Below are positions 11,749 through 23,624 of a stretch of 64,000 nt of DNA, one piece after another (within the stretch, counting starts at the first letter, position 1; every line of letters starts with the position of its first letter). Below the pieces are notes generated by a model. The model searched no databases. It was not told the DNA's origin and saw only the letters and a program-made list of their open reading frames with translations. Source of the stretch: Phialophora verrucosa (Eukaryota; Ascomycota; Eurotiomycetes; Chaetothyriales; Herpotrichiellaceae); assembly GCA_002099365.1 (NCBI GenBank), contig MSED01000001.1, positions 1,488,001-1,552,000 on the forward strand, given 5' to 3'. Both the position numbers and the translations under genes were made by a program.

Positions 11749-12875
11749 GGACAATGGGGACTCTCAGCTCGGCACATAAAATGAACAGACGTGGAGGAGT
11801 GACACAGTCAAAGTTCTCTGAGCAGGGCGCAGCCCACCTGGCTCGTAGCCTCGCCGCCTAAAGCAAGCATGGAGTACTGTACGTATACCTCGCAGTGACA
11901 ATTATGTCCTCGTTCTGAATAATCAGAGGGGCGTGAGAGGCTGAACAGTCAGGTGAAGGAAGCCTGGCGATCTCGTGTGACTGGGAAGGTTACCCGAGGA
12001 CTTGTAATGACACTGCGGAAGACGTCGTGAGCTTCTGAAAACCCCGTCATCAGGCCGGCGAAAACTCGAAAGCTCACAGCAGAGCACACAAGCTGCCTCG
12101 GAGCAAATGCTCGCGCGGCGGTCTCGAAGACGGCTATCAACTAGGTAGGGGTAAGCAATCTGTGTCATGTCAACATAGAGGATTGTGTATTTATGTACCA
12201 ATGGAATAACGTGATTAACTTTCATGTTCGGACCAATTGCCGCTTCATACTTTTGGACTAGCCCATATGTGGCCTAGTGCGAGCGTAACTTCTGGGTTCA
12301 TCCAATCACCATCCCAATGCTCTACTATGGGATATTGCTGCCATTCATTCATACCCTTCGCCCGCATCTGCTTCGTCGTTTCGTTTTCGTCCTCACTCAA
12401 GCTTTGTCATATACCCTCCTCTCTTTCCAGCCGCCTGGCGATTCCGCAGTCGTGATCACGTGAACTTGGCATTCTCAGCAGCAGGGCACCAACATGAATG
12501 CGGCTCGTCTGGACCATGACCACAACCAATGCCTCAGGTGCTGCTCTGTGAGGCAGAGGGTTTGGAGCACAGTACTGTCTTCGACATACCCGGCGACTTA
12601 ACTGGAACGGGTGGTGCAGTCCCATTCTCGACCTCACGCTCGTTCTCGGTGGACGCCTGACCAGCTGATGTCTCCCGACATTTTCCCTTGAGCTCCAAGA
12701 CAGGGTGTAGAGATGCCTCCAATCGAATTGAGGACTCGAAGTCTTCTCCGCAGAGTTCGACGTCCACCTGCCGGCTATGGATAATGCCCTCATACAACTC
12801 GTCGTCGGACTGGAGGCCACCCACAACGCTGTTGTGGCTTGGCGACTGTCGGAGAATCTTCCTCTCAATTCTCTC
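11749..12875. other. Intergenic between HET gene and PKC 3' end
   Basis: No gene. It contains the HET promoter side, one copy of a dispersed repeat (see separate entry), and the 3' untranslated region of the PKC gene. The long frame that enters here from PKC (down to 12407) is read-through of the last PKC intron and is not coding. Confidence 0.6.
11948..12030 (+). repeat. Dispersed repeat, copy A
   Basis: About 80 bases match a second stretch at 38913-38985. Both begin with GTCAGGTGA, then after 17-19 divergent bases share TGTGACTGGGAAGGTT, then (A/G)CCCGAGG and a TGTAA..GACA block ending in a GCGTC/ACGTC step. Differences are mostly transitions. A further 15-base match, TTCGAGACCGCCGCG, lies downstream of both copies but in opposite orientation (12114-12128 here, 39005-39019 there). 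This suggests decayed copies of one mobile or LTR-like element with a rearrangement. Confidence 0.6.
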
Positions 12876-15800
12876 CTAGATGAAATCGGCCGTGTAAGAA
12901 AAGCCCCGAAATTCTTCCTGGTGAGCAGGTGAAAGCACTGCAGAGTACACGTTAGCAAGTTGCAAACCACAAAACACTCGAGATCGGTCTTACCACTCTG
13001 AACCGGGGTTAGGACCGGTGTAACGCTCGTGAACTCCTGGTCGAAGTTGCTGGTGTCCTTCTCGTTCTTAATCGAAGGCTTGAATGGCGTGGGGACCCGC
13101 TTGTGGTAGATGTCGTCCCAGTTTACACCTTTGAAGAAGGCATGACTCATGATCTCCTGGGCATCGCCCGGTCCACTGCCAAGTCGCAATTCCGGCTCCC
13201 TGGTCAGCAACTTTTGCAAGATCGACACACTGTCCCGGGGCATGTGAATTGGGTAAAGCGGCTCATCCGCGAGAATGGCGTCGTAGATCTCATCTTCATC
13301 TTCTCCTCGGAACGGCGACTGTTGAAGCAGCATCTGATAGATCAGGACACCAAAAGCCCACCAGTCCACCGCACGACCGTACTTCTTGTCCAGGAGAATC
13401 TCGGGAGCCATGAATTCAGGTGTGCCACAGAACGTGGACGTCGTCGAGCCGTACCACATGTCCTCTTTGCAAAGACCATAGTCGGCAATCTTGATATGGC
13501 CGTCCAGTGTCAGCAGGATATTGTCCAACTTCAAATCCCGGTATATCACACCATTCTCATGGAAGTACTTGAGGGCCAGGCACACCTCAGCAGCATAAAA
13601 CTGAGCACGCTTAAGGCCAAATTGTCCACGCTGGATGTGTAACATGAGATCTCCACCCGAGATGTACTCCATGACGAAATAGACCCGCGTCTCCGTCTGG
13701 AAGCAAGCGTGTAGGTTGAGCAAGAAAGGATGTCTTTCCTTGTTGGCGACCAGGAACACACGCTTTTCGGACTTCGTTGACTCGACCTCATCGTTTTCGA
13801 TGATAAACTCTTTCTTCAGGACCTTGATGGCGTACAACTTCTTGGAGCTCTTAGCCTCTGCAAGCATGACCTTACCAAAGTTACCCTTTCCCAGCACGGC
13901 GAGGAAGTTGAAGTGATCAAGTCCGATTCTGGGTCCTGCTCCACGACCGGATGGCGGCGTCGCGACCTGTTGTTGTGATGACGGAGCAGGCTTGATAGGA
14001 GCAGGTGCGTAGCTCGCTGCTTGCTGTTGTGGCGGAGGTCTTTGCGGTGATATGATGGCTTGCTGAGGTGCTTGATGTTGAGGTATCTGTGGCGGTGCTG
14101 GCTGACGGTCGTACTGCTGGTAAGCACGGGGATCGTAGGAAGCATGCGTCTGCTCGGGCGCGGGAGGTCGAGCATTCGCGTATCGATCAACGGGCGCTTT
14201 CTGGGGGCTGTAATCATTGAAGGTCTGATTGTATTGCTGAGATGGAGGTCGAGTGGTGGCAGCTGCCGCCGCCTGTACTGCTGCGGTAGACACGGCTCTT
14301 TGCTGTAGAGGTCTCTGCTGTTGCTGTGACTGATTTGCTTGAGGTTGGCTGTACATCATATTTTGAGCCGCGCTCATAGCAGCGGCAGATGGCTTGGGCT
14401 GCTCCTGGTGTTGGTCATACGATTGATTCGAGACCTGCGGTGTCAGCAGGGTGGTGCTGTCGCTAACAAAGCTCTGAGTGGGGGACGTCGGGCCTGGCCT
14501 CGCTGCGGATTGGGGCCTCAGTGTCCTGCTGCTCATACCAGAACTCACTGACGAGGATTTGTTGTGGTGCTTCGTTCTTTGGATCGTCTCTAGAATTTCA
14601 TTCGCGACGATCATGGACATGCCGCAGAAATCTGGGACCAGATGTTGACATTGAGTATGGCAGGTGAGGCCGCACTCTGAGCATTTCTTTGCGTTCCGCC
14701 GGCCCAAGGGCAACAGATAACCACAATGACAACACCAATTTGCCCCAATGTTGGAGAAATTGTCGAAGCGATGCGGAATGCGGTGGTTGATCTTCTCCTC
14801 GTCTGGGTCCGTCTCGTAGTTTGCCTTGCTAATGCATTTCGTGACGACCTTCGGGTAGCACTTGGTGTGACAGGTATATTTGCAGTCTGCACACTGCATT
14901 CCCGCGGAGTATTTGAGGAAATCTCCGCAAAGTGCGCACCGCATGACATTGTAGAACTGCTGCTTGACGAATTTGTGGCCTTGTTTCTCGTGCACCTCTT
15001 CCTTCTTCTGGCGGACAGCACCCTGTCGGTTGAGGCCGATATCGAAGGGACGTTTGCCGCCCGTCTGTTTCTGAAAGCTCATGGTGAGATGAATTCTCCC
15101 CGCAGGTTCGAGGGAGAACCATGAATCTATCATAACAGGCTGGACGTGTTGTTGGGGGGTTTGAGTGAATCCAGATGCGGAACCAGCACCAGCAGCGTCC
15201 CCTGGAGGCATAAACGGAGCAGGCTGCTGAAAATCAGGACCTGGTTTGCCCGGGCTTCCACCATTAGCCATCTTATCTGCTGACACCCACCCGTTTTGCT
15301 GGAATTCCGATTCAATCTTTTTCCGGCGCATTTCTTCCGCGATATCCGAGATGCGAATCCAGAGAAAGCCAATGGGCGTCGGCCGGTCACCCGCTTTATC
15401 GTAGACGGTCAGTTCGATCTCGTTGGCTTTGTCGATATCAACGTGATGAGTTTCTTCAGTCCACTTGTCGGTTCGCGTTGCCCGGGTCTTGGCCCGGATG
15501 TTGTCCTCGACCTTCATGATGACAAAGGTCTCCGGCCCTCTCGAAAACCGGGACGAGGCTGCGTGATCAACGTCCTTGATTGCGTGAATGCGCATTTCGA
15601 GGTGACCCGTGAGCGGCTTCCGCATGTTCGGGGCGTTTAGACTGTCATCTGCACATAAGTCAGTCATACTTCCACTGTGAACCACCCAAGATAGTCCACT
15701 CACCGTCGGCCGCATCCGACGTTTCAATGTCGACATGCAGGTCCATATATCGCTTTAGAGCCTGTTTGAGCAGTTGCACCTTCTGGTTGCTCTCAATGCG

Positions 15801-16518
15801 CCGACCCTCTGCATCTAGCCTGCTCTTTCTGTCACCTTCGTCTTGATATAACCGCACCATCTTTTCGATGCCCGCTTTATACTGCTTCTCAACGGATAGT
15901 TTGAACTCTAGTTGGGAAAGCATAAGTTGAATCTTGGGTCCCAGGTATGGGGTATCGTACTTGATGAGATCTAGCAGTGCCAGTCAGTAATCTTCGCTTT
16001 GTCACGGCCGTGCGGAGCTACATACCTAGTTTCGAGAAATTCGGCCGCGCCTTGGGGACGGGAGCGTTGTAAGGTCGAGGATCTCCGTACGGTGCTCGGG
16101 GAGGCATCATGCCAGTGCCGCCCTGGCTGTACCCACCTGGGCCGGGGTCACCATAGTCGCCTCTTTCGTTGTTGAAATAGCCTCTCTCATCCTTTGGCGG
16201 AGGAGTTGGGGCACCTCCATGCTGGTATCGTGACTGTTGTAAACGGGGATCTGTGGGAGTCTGGTAGCCCGAACCGCCATGCGCAGGCGGGGTCGGAGCG
16301 ACGCTCTCATTCGGGCCCCGCTGTCTCAGCTGCAGTTCTGCCAGTTTCTCCTCGAGGTATGATATGTTTCGTCTGCCGTCGCGGATGTTACTGTCGACAC
16401 GTGCCTGGACGGCGGCGTTGTTGGTCGACTGTCGCATGTGCGTGGCGGCATTGATAAGAGCCTTTTCTCGCTCGATCTTGCGGTAGACCTCGGCGATGGC
16501 TTGGTCGGCGTCTGCCAT
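12876..16518 (-). CDS. pkcA: Protein kinase C (cell-wall integrity kinase)
   Basis: Fungal PKC, 1158 residues: complement(join(12876..12937, 12994..15648, 15704..15970, 16026..16518)). All three introns (55-56 nt) keep frame. Domains in order: HR1 repeats at about 1-75 and 165-250 (Rho1 binding), C2-like about 270-440, two C1 zinc fingers about 478-525 and 546-595 with the HxnCxxC pattern, a Gln/Pro/Ala-rich linker about 620-825, and the kinase domain about 832-1095. Kinase signatures: GKGNFGKV loop, AIKVLKK lysine, YRDLKLDNILL catalytic loop, DYG instead of DFG, activation loop TFCGTPEFMAPE. The spliced last exon restores the turn motif TPVLTPVQS and the hydrophobic motif FRGFSYTADFI. Known role: effector of Rho1 upstream of the Bck1-Mkk-Slt2 MAP-kinase cascade at the plasma membrane and hyphal tips. 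Neighbours on both sides share its strand. Confidence 0.96.
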
Positions 16519-16558
16519 GGTTGCGGATGAGAGACAGAGGAAGGGAGGGTGAGAGACC
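16519..16558 (-). promoter_or_regulatory. CT-rich tract just before the PKC start codon
   Basis: Read on the minus strand, the 40 bases before the PKC ATG are almost purely pyrimidine (CTCTGTCTCTCATC and similar). Such tracts are common near transcription starts of highly expressed filamentous-fungal genes. It lies between the PKC ATG and the end of the next gene, so the PKC promoter must overlap that gene if both models are right. Confidence 0.35.
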
Positions 16559-16589
16559 AGTGATAGGGTACCAGCTGCGCCTTCAGACT

Positions 16590-17174
16590 TCACAGGCGTG
16601 CAATGTCATGGGCCGAGTCGGAGCGGATCGTGTCGAGGCAGGAGGGGCATTTGTTGACGAGGGAAATCAGTGGGAAGAATGTGTTCGAAAGAATACAGGA
16701 GATAGCAATGGCGGGCTGAGCAAAGACGACAGGTGTCAGTGCAGGATTTCTGACGCCGCTGCAAAATGTGTCGATAGGCAGCGTCACGGACTTTGTGATG
16801 ATGGCTAACTTGGTAGTAGTGTTAGCGAGGGCAAAACATGCAGTCAGTGGCAAGTGCAGTTAGTTGACCGGTGGATACCGAACTCTGCGCTCCGGGCGTC
16901 GGGGCGTCTTCGTTGGGCGGCGGTGTCCAGTGGTCACTCACCCGGATAAATCGCCCTGCCGTTGCGACTGCGCCCACGAGGATGTTGTAACGCCACTTTA
17001 CGATGGTCGGCCACGCATTGCTACCGAATGCGACAGCATATACAACGGTGACAACAATGAATATCAGGATCTGATTCAGGTTTCGTCTAGGTAAATGTGA
17101 CGTCGAAAGCACAACAACCCGAAATGGTGAAACTGACACCGACTCTGACGATCCTCGACACGCTGATCGCTCAT
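16590..17174 (-). CDS. Predicted small membrane protein, three exons
   Basis: I do not recognise the family. Model: complement(join(16590..16808, 16942..17086, 17140..17174)), 132 residues. The 133-nt intron is convincing: donor GTGAGT, CTAAC branch site 18 nt before the acceptor, phase 0 on both sides. The 53-nt first intron has weaker signals but gives a clean ATG start. The product has a basic N-terminus (MSDQRVEDRQSRRNLNQ), then strongly hydrophobic stretches ILIFIVVTVVYAVAF, YNILVGAVATAG and a C-terminal AIAISCILSNTFFPLISLV followed by a CPSC pair. This predicts two to four membrane segments. Its stop codon is only 71 bases from the PKC ATG on the same strand. A non-coding interpretation cannot be excluded. 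Confidence 0.42.
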
Positions 17175-17996
17175 GGTGAGAGGCAACCAATACACCACAG
17201 CACATCACGTCTAGGCGACTCTCACAGAAGGCACAACAGGCATGCGACTGCGCTGGGACAGGCGGAAGACACACTTCCTCTTTGCAGGCTATCGCGTCAT
17301 CACTACTGCGCAATTAGGACATTTGCGGTTTTCGAGTCCAACTCCCTGCGAGCCACCTCGCGGCGCGCGGCATGCGGCATCTCTAATACGGACTCCTCTA
17401 TCTCCATAGAATCTCCTTCATGCCTGGCCGCGTACTCTTCGGCTGCCGGCGAAGGTACGAACGGCTGTTGCTCTGCTGAATGTCATATTGACCCCTCATT
17501 CATTTCCTCCCCGCTCCTGGTTCCCCCACCACGCGGCGTCGACACTCCTAGTCTCGCATCAACCCAGCCCTAAAAGCTACAAATAGAAACCACCCTTTTT
17601 GTTCAGGAGCTCGAGTCTGCGATCGAATACTGCGCGGGAAGTGCCGTCATCCAAGCCCCAGCACACTGATCTTGTGCGTGCAGAGAGGTATCACTCCTGT
17701 GCCCACTTCATACTCGTACAGCTTTCTGGATGCGGCTGAAAGTTAGGTCTCAGACTGTCTGACAAGGGTTCGGATTTGGGTGGCTCCGATCGCACAAAAG
17801 TGCGACACCCCTTGTAGTCTGACATCGTGGCCTGAAAATTCTCCGGCTTGTCGTCTCCACAGCCCGGATATAGGTCTTCCTGAATCCGTCCCAGAAGTAT
17901 TTGATATCCTTGTGGTCATGTCTCTGCAGCATCTACGGTTGTGGCGATTGAAGCGAGGCTGTGCACACGACAGACATGTCTTTCCTGATTACTCTA
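17175..17996. other. Intergenic between VPS11 end and the small membrane gene
   Basis: No gene is recognised; a 158-codon plus-strand frame here has no domain. It would hold the VPS11 3' untranslated region and the promoter for the minus-strand gene downstream. Confidence 0.5.
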
Positions 17997-20974
17997 TCAA
18001 TCCGTGGCGGGAGCCGTCGCCATAACACCCCTACCGAAGAACTCGCTCACGGTGCCAAACCGATGATTGCTTCGAGACAATGCAGCTTTGAACAACTCGT
18101 GCTGTTCGGTGCTCTCGACCTGCTGCCGCCGAATCGCGCGGATAGTGTCATTGCCGGGCTTGCAGAGTGGACATTCAACCTTAACGTCATTCTCATCCAT
18201 CCCGATTCCCGGTTTGTTCAAGCACTCCTGATGAAACGAATGTTTGCACATGAAGTGAACCATAGGTAAGGTGAGGTTACGATTGCATGACGAACATCGC
18301 CGGGCTTGAAACACGACAGGCTTCGTGCCAAGGTCTGCCAGCTCGGCTTTCTTCGAAGCCGTCTCAGTACGGTATGAGTCAATCAATCGCCGATTTGCCT
18401 GGATTTCTTTCCGCTCTCGAGAGATATTGTCGGAGAGATATCCCTTGACCAGACCCATTGTGACAGCGCCTCCTTGCGACAGGACCTTGACGACTTGGAG
18501 AGGTGCCATGAGATTCTCCTGGTCGATCCTTCGCAGGACATTCTGCAGTTCTTCTTTGACCCCCGGCGCTTTGAGAACCTCTTCCGAAGACGAGAAATAA
18601 CCAAGCGCAAGAGGGTATAGAGATGGATCTTTTGAACCATACTTTCGCAGTGCTGAAATGGCACCTGATGTGTCTTTTGCCGAAGTGAAAGAACGAAAGA
18701 TGTCGGCGTAGAGATTTTCTCGTTCCCGGACCAAAGTCGTTCCAGCAGGAAACTTGGAGAGCGACGATAGGAGCAAAACGTTGGAGGTATCAATCGAAGA
18801 GGAATCCAGAGATGCTGTCTTGTTGTCAGCAATCAGGCTGGTCGCTTTGAGCTGCCATTTCTCCTTCTCCGCAGCGCCCGTGGCATTGTTGGCAGCCTCG
18901 AGGTACATCTCGAACAGCGTCGTTGACAGGTCTGTTTTATCCTCCATCGGAAGGTTCTCTTGGAGGATCAGAGCCTCGAGAAATGTAATGAACTCGGATG
19001 GGTGCGCAAGGAATGAAGAGAACGCACTCCTTGGTTGCGGTTTGGTGTACGCTGGTGTCTGATCGTCGTCGGCGGCAGCAGTTTGGTCGTCTGGTCCGGG
19101 GGCTTCCAGCGCGTCGGTAGTAGCAGACCGGTTCATGAAAGGTAACGTCCAGAGCGCAGAAAGGCTTTGGAATGCCCCTCCACCGGTCTGTGCCTGCACG
19201 TCCGATACAGCAGGAACATTTTTCCTTGGAGCGTATTTTCCTGTGTAGTACTGGATGAAGAGTTTCGTAGTCTCTTCTGGACAATGTTCGAGAAGGCTGC
19301 GGGAATATTTCATCAGCACTGGGTATGCTGCATCGGGCTCCAATCGCCAAATGTACTGCAGCGCTTCAGCGTATTTCTTTGAATCCTCCACCAATATATC
19401 AATAACCAATTCGTTTTCGCCGTGCTTGGTCGCTAGATAAGCAGCCTGATCGAAATAGCCGCCCTGGCGACACATTGCTATGGCCGTTTCCACGTCGAAT
19501 TTTGCGGTACCTGGAGTCCGAATGAAGGCGTCTAGCTTCTCTGTATCCTTGAGCTTCGCATAACAGTTCAACAACAATGTTGTGTGGTCCGCGGTGGCTC
19601 GATCATGATCGTGCAACTCTTCCAAATAGTCAATCAAGTTGTGGATCCTTTGCGTATCCAGGAATCGCCTAATGACTTGCGAAGGCTCGGTGTTGTCAAT
19701 GGCCCGCAAGTACTGTTGCATGGCCGTGTCGTAGTCGCCCTTTTGATATAGGTAGTCGCCGTATTTTCTGAAGATGATATTCTGCTGGATTTTGTCTGCA
19801 CCAGACTTCTGCGCAAGGTTGATGGCGTAAAGATACAGATTGCGTTGATATAGGATCTCCAGTTTCTGTTGGAGTGTCTTCTCCTGGTATTGGTAGAGCT
19901 TGCCCTCCACACTCAGCAAAAAGAGCTCGTTCCACTCTGCGAAGACCTCTTTGACCTGAGCGGGCAGTGACTCCGTGTGAGCAACGTATTTGAGATCGGT
20001 GTCAAGGAGGGTGAATGATGAGGTGCTGAACAACTCGTCAATCTCCTCGCCCCCCAACCTTCTAAATGTCTTGGACTTGGATACCTGCGCCACTCGCGGT
20101 GGACAAACAACGCCGACATATTCCTTGTAGACCTTGACGCTCTTCTTGGGGCCCTCGAACGCGTAGCTCGGACCGCGTCCGCTCGCGCCGTAATAATAGA
20201 TCGCATCTTCACGAGCAATCACGACATCTCCAGTCTCACGGTCATAAGTCATACAGCCAACATTGCACCCTCGATTGTCAACCGTCCTGACGGGCTGACC
20301 CTGGCCCTTTCCAGATATTATGAGACTGCATATCTTCGCCGTGTTCGCAATGTACAGCACCTTGGTCGTGCTTTGACGCACCTCCAACCCAGTGATTGGA
20401 TCCTCCGACTCGAACACTGTCCTCTGCTTTGTTCCGCGATCGTGAACGAAGTCTCCTCGAATGACCGTCACAGAGCCATTAGCAAAGCCCACAGCCACCT
20501 GTGTCAAGTCGTCCAGGACGACGAAAGCCGAGACGGGAAATTGCCTTCTGCCATTCTGCACAGCGATTGTACACAAACATCGTGGCGCACCCGTCTTCTT
20601 TTCGAGCTTGTCCAATGCCCAGACTTTCAGCGACGGGTCCGATGAGAGGTTCTCCGAGAGGGTGATGAGGAAGGATGTATCAGGGATCTGTCTTAGGTGG
20701 GTGACCGAAGCGTCTGCGGCGTCTGAAGCTTGAAAGGTGCGGACCACCTTCAAGGCGCGCGAGAGGACGCGCACTGATCCATCAGAGGATCCAAGGAAGA
20801 GGGAGTCGACCCCTGTAGTGAGAGACACGACATTCTGTACGACAGGATGAGCCAGAGAGCGGCAGTGGTAGATGCAAGACTTACGTCGAATACATATGAG
20901 CCGTCTTCATCTGCGGGCACTGGGACCTGAGAGACGCTGAAGAAAGGGAAGGCTTTCCAGCTGGTGAGCGCCAT
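17997..20974 (-). CDS. vps11: Vacuolar sorting protein VPS11 (PEP5), RING-H2
   Basis: 975 residues, complement(join(17997..20834, 20885..20974)). The 50-nt intron (GTAAGT...GTACAG) joins YVFD to NVVSLTTG in phase 0; a later CTACAG looks like an acceptor but would break the frame. Order of parts: N-terminal beta-propeller (about 1-330), a long alpha-solenoid with clathrin-heavy-chain-type repeats (LDTQRIHNLIDYLEELHD region), and a C-terminal RING-H2 at about 873-925 with CSSC, CKHSFHQEC and CPLC. It ends in FGRGVM, a typical family tail. Known role: core subunit of the CORVET and HOPS tethering complexes, with VPS16, 18 and 33, for endosome and vacuole fusion. Length matches fungal orthologues. 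Confidence 0.96.
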
Positions 20975-21384
20975 CGCTGCTCACCTCAGATACTCGTCGC
21001 GAAAACTATGTGTGTCCATGCTAGTGGCGCAAAACCTTGGGCTCCAGCTGATTCTGCTCGTCGTGGCCGGTTCGTAGGGTTGTCGCGATGGATGTCTTGG
21101 TGACGCATGGAGAAAAGTTGGGGAAGCGAGAGGCGAAGTCCGCGCCAAATACCTCGTACAAGGACATTCACGATTGAATCAGGTGGCACGCACAGGCAGG
21201 TATCAGATTGATGAATTGTTTACATCCTATACAATATCATGGACTGGTATCCTGCCCAGTACTATACACCCAACGTGGTTCTTAGCTTTCACCGACTCGA
21301 AGCATCTCAAGCACAAGTCCGACAGATATCATTACATGCATGTCATCATCAAGTCGTCAATTACAGGCCGCCCGTAAACGAGGC
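20975..21384. other. Intergenic between VPS11 and the pepsin-fold gene
   Basis: No gene. It must hold the VPS11 promoter and the 3' untranslated region of the neighbouring minus-strand gene. Confidence 0.55.
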
Positions 21385-23624
21385 TCATTGTTCCCAGCTG
21401 AACCTAGGAGAATTAGGTTGTGTTCGCGCAGGTGGAGGTGGGCTAGTAGCTCGCTCTTCTGCCACCGTACTCAAGCCTTCTTCTACAAACCTGCTTCCAG
21501 TGCTCGGCGACCTCGATGGTGGACGGCCCCCGAGTTGTGGTACGAGAAGGCTGTTATGGCCGGCGCTTCCGGTAGGACTGGTCAGGCTGCCTTCGCTGGA
21601 CGCGAGTTGATTGCGTGGTCGTGAAGCCATCTCTGGCGATATTGGGCTAGGCATGCTTCTGCTGTTGGTGTTGCTTGAATCCCTGGAGTGGCCGACCGGG
21701 CTGATGCCCTGCTCGTCAGAAGACACTGTTCCGAAAGCCCGGCTGTTTCTGACGCTGTACGGGCTGACGCTGTTACTGAAACGATGATTGATTTCCGCAG
21801 GAGAGTATGGGGGAACGGGTGATCCAGATCGCTCACTGGCTGCTGCCTCTGCCGCTTTATCACCCAAGTTCTGTTGTTCAAGCTCTGCTGGTCGTCTAGG
21901 ATCATTCCTCATCAAAGTCGACACTCTCGGATTGCTGTCACTGCTTTGGAAGAAACTCGGTGATACAGGGCCAGCTGGCATCTCGATTGGTGTATCGCCT
22001 GACAACTCGAAGCGACTGGCCGACGAATCTGCAGGCACCTCAGTCGGCTGGCGCTTGTCACCAAGCAGCTCAGAAACTGTTGTCTGAGAATCCGGATTGC
22101 GGTCGAACCGACCAAGCAATGTCCGCCTTCTTGCCTCCTCCTTCTCTGCCCCAGGACTCGTTGAGGAACGCTTCTTGTGGATACAAAAGAACCAGATAAG
22201 AGCCAAGGCCGCCAACGCCCCTAGTCCAGCCGCAATGCCAATTCCAATCTTCACGCCTGTCGATAGTCCGGATCCAGATCCTTCTGGTCCTGGCCACGTG
22301 CTTCCTGCTGGACGCGATATCGACAGAAGATTTACGTTGCTGACCGCATCCATGGTGAAAACTGCTTGCGAAAGCGAAAAATTATTTCGCTCATAGTCAA
22401 CTATGAGGTAGGTTTCCTGGAGAAAAGCTCGGCCAATAGTATATTGTGTCGAGTTCGCCGCTCTTCGCAGCGGGAAATAGTTTGTGGGCGCCGAGGTGAA
22501 GTTGGCGGCCAGATTCGGGAACGGATATGTCAGTTGAAGATTGAAGGCGTCGTAGGGTAAACTGAGTTCGATCCCGCTTGAGGAATCTGGCAGGTTGCTG
22601 AGAGTGAATGTGAAAGTCAGATTCCATGCATTGAGCGCATCCGGTGACGAGAAATTATCGGTCGAAAAGAGGTAGGTTTGAAGGGTATCGTCGTAGGTGA
22701 GATTCAAGGCATTGGCAAAGGCATCGCAGGCCTTCTCCGGAAGCCATAGAAAGGGTGTAGACGAGTCGATGGTGAACAGGCCGGCTTGAGAAGAATCGAG
22801 AAGGGTCTGGGGGTTGGCATTCCAGTTTGAGGGCAAAGATTCTGCGCTTGACGAGAGTGAGATGGAATTAATAGCAACGATGGGAGCATAATCCTGGCTC
22901 AATGAGAAGCTCATTTCATTCGGCACGAATCGATTTGCATCGATTCCTCCCAATGTCAGAGACGCCGGCACACTCTTCAGACCTAACCATCTTCATCAGC
23001 AGACTGTCGTTCATGGAAGGCGAGCCACTTACGGTAGGATGCGCCCGCAGTATAGCCATAACTACGGCTGGGGATGTCGTTTCGTTTCTCGATCAGGCTT
23101 GACAGGAGCGGCGAGATGTTCTCGGAGCCGCTGAAACGGGTGTTTTGCACTCCGAGACCCAGGCTCCCTATCCAATACCCTGTAGAATTGACTACGGCCA
23201 CGATTTGGTCAGGAACAGCAGTCGTATCGTCCAAGGACACCGTATCCAAGCCATAGTATCCAAGACCGGTGTTGCCCAATTGAGGATTGAAGTTGAGCTC
23301 ATACAAGCCCTCAGGTTTGAATGACGATGATTCATTCGCGGCAAACAGGCCTCCTCTTTTATTCTCGCAGACTGTGGTTCCGTCGCAGCCAGCCGGCCCT
23401 ACCACCCACGTCTCCTGACCCAGCGTACTCGGAAGGACATAAACATATTGTTCTGGCGATCCAACTCTGATGCTAATAGCCGACCACAGGCCATCGTAAC
23501 CAAAGAAATCCGTGCTGGTTGTCGCAACTATGGGCACAGGCTCCGCAGCTCCAGCGGAGGAGAGAGAAAGTAGTGCCACAAGGGTGATCAGACGGTTGCT
23601 GTTGAACGAGTGTGAGGGAGGCAT
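21385..23624 (-). CDS. Membrane-anchored pepsin-fold protein, catalytic Asp motifs missing
   Basis: 729 residues, complement(join(21385..22982, 23033..23624)); the 50-nt intron (GTAAGT...GGTTAG) keeps frame. The chosen ATG gives a good signal peptide (MPPSHS then LITLVALLSLSSAGA); an ATG 30 bases upstream in frame is less good. Residues about 30-420 have the peptidase A1 layout: VGSPEQYVYVL before the first active-site position, ASLTLGGID before the second lobe, LFTIDSSTPFLWLP at the second site, and many N-glycosylation sites. The first DTG is replaced by PST/LGQ-type sequence, and the second is DSS rather than DTG or DSG. A transmembrane helix lies at about 443-464, followed by a 265-residue cytosolic Ser/Pro-rich tail with a basic stop-transfer HKKR. 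I infer a non-peptidase surface receptor or sensor. Membrane-tailed A1 homologues are known in fungi, usually with the aspartates. Confidence 0.85.

Noticed and set aside
12407..12875. C-terminal extension of PKC beyond the kinase
   Set aside because: The long frame reads through the last intron. Splicing 12938-12993 gives the conserved PKC end FSYTADFI and a stop at 12876.
13103..13642. 179-codon plus-strand frame opposite PKC
   Set aside because: It is a shadow of the conserved kinase domain on the other strand, with no independent features.
20820..20834. CTACAG as the acceptor of the VPS11 intron
   Set aside because: Using it breaks the reading frame. GTACAG, a few bases earlier in transcription order, joins YVFD to NVVSLTTG in frame.
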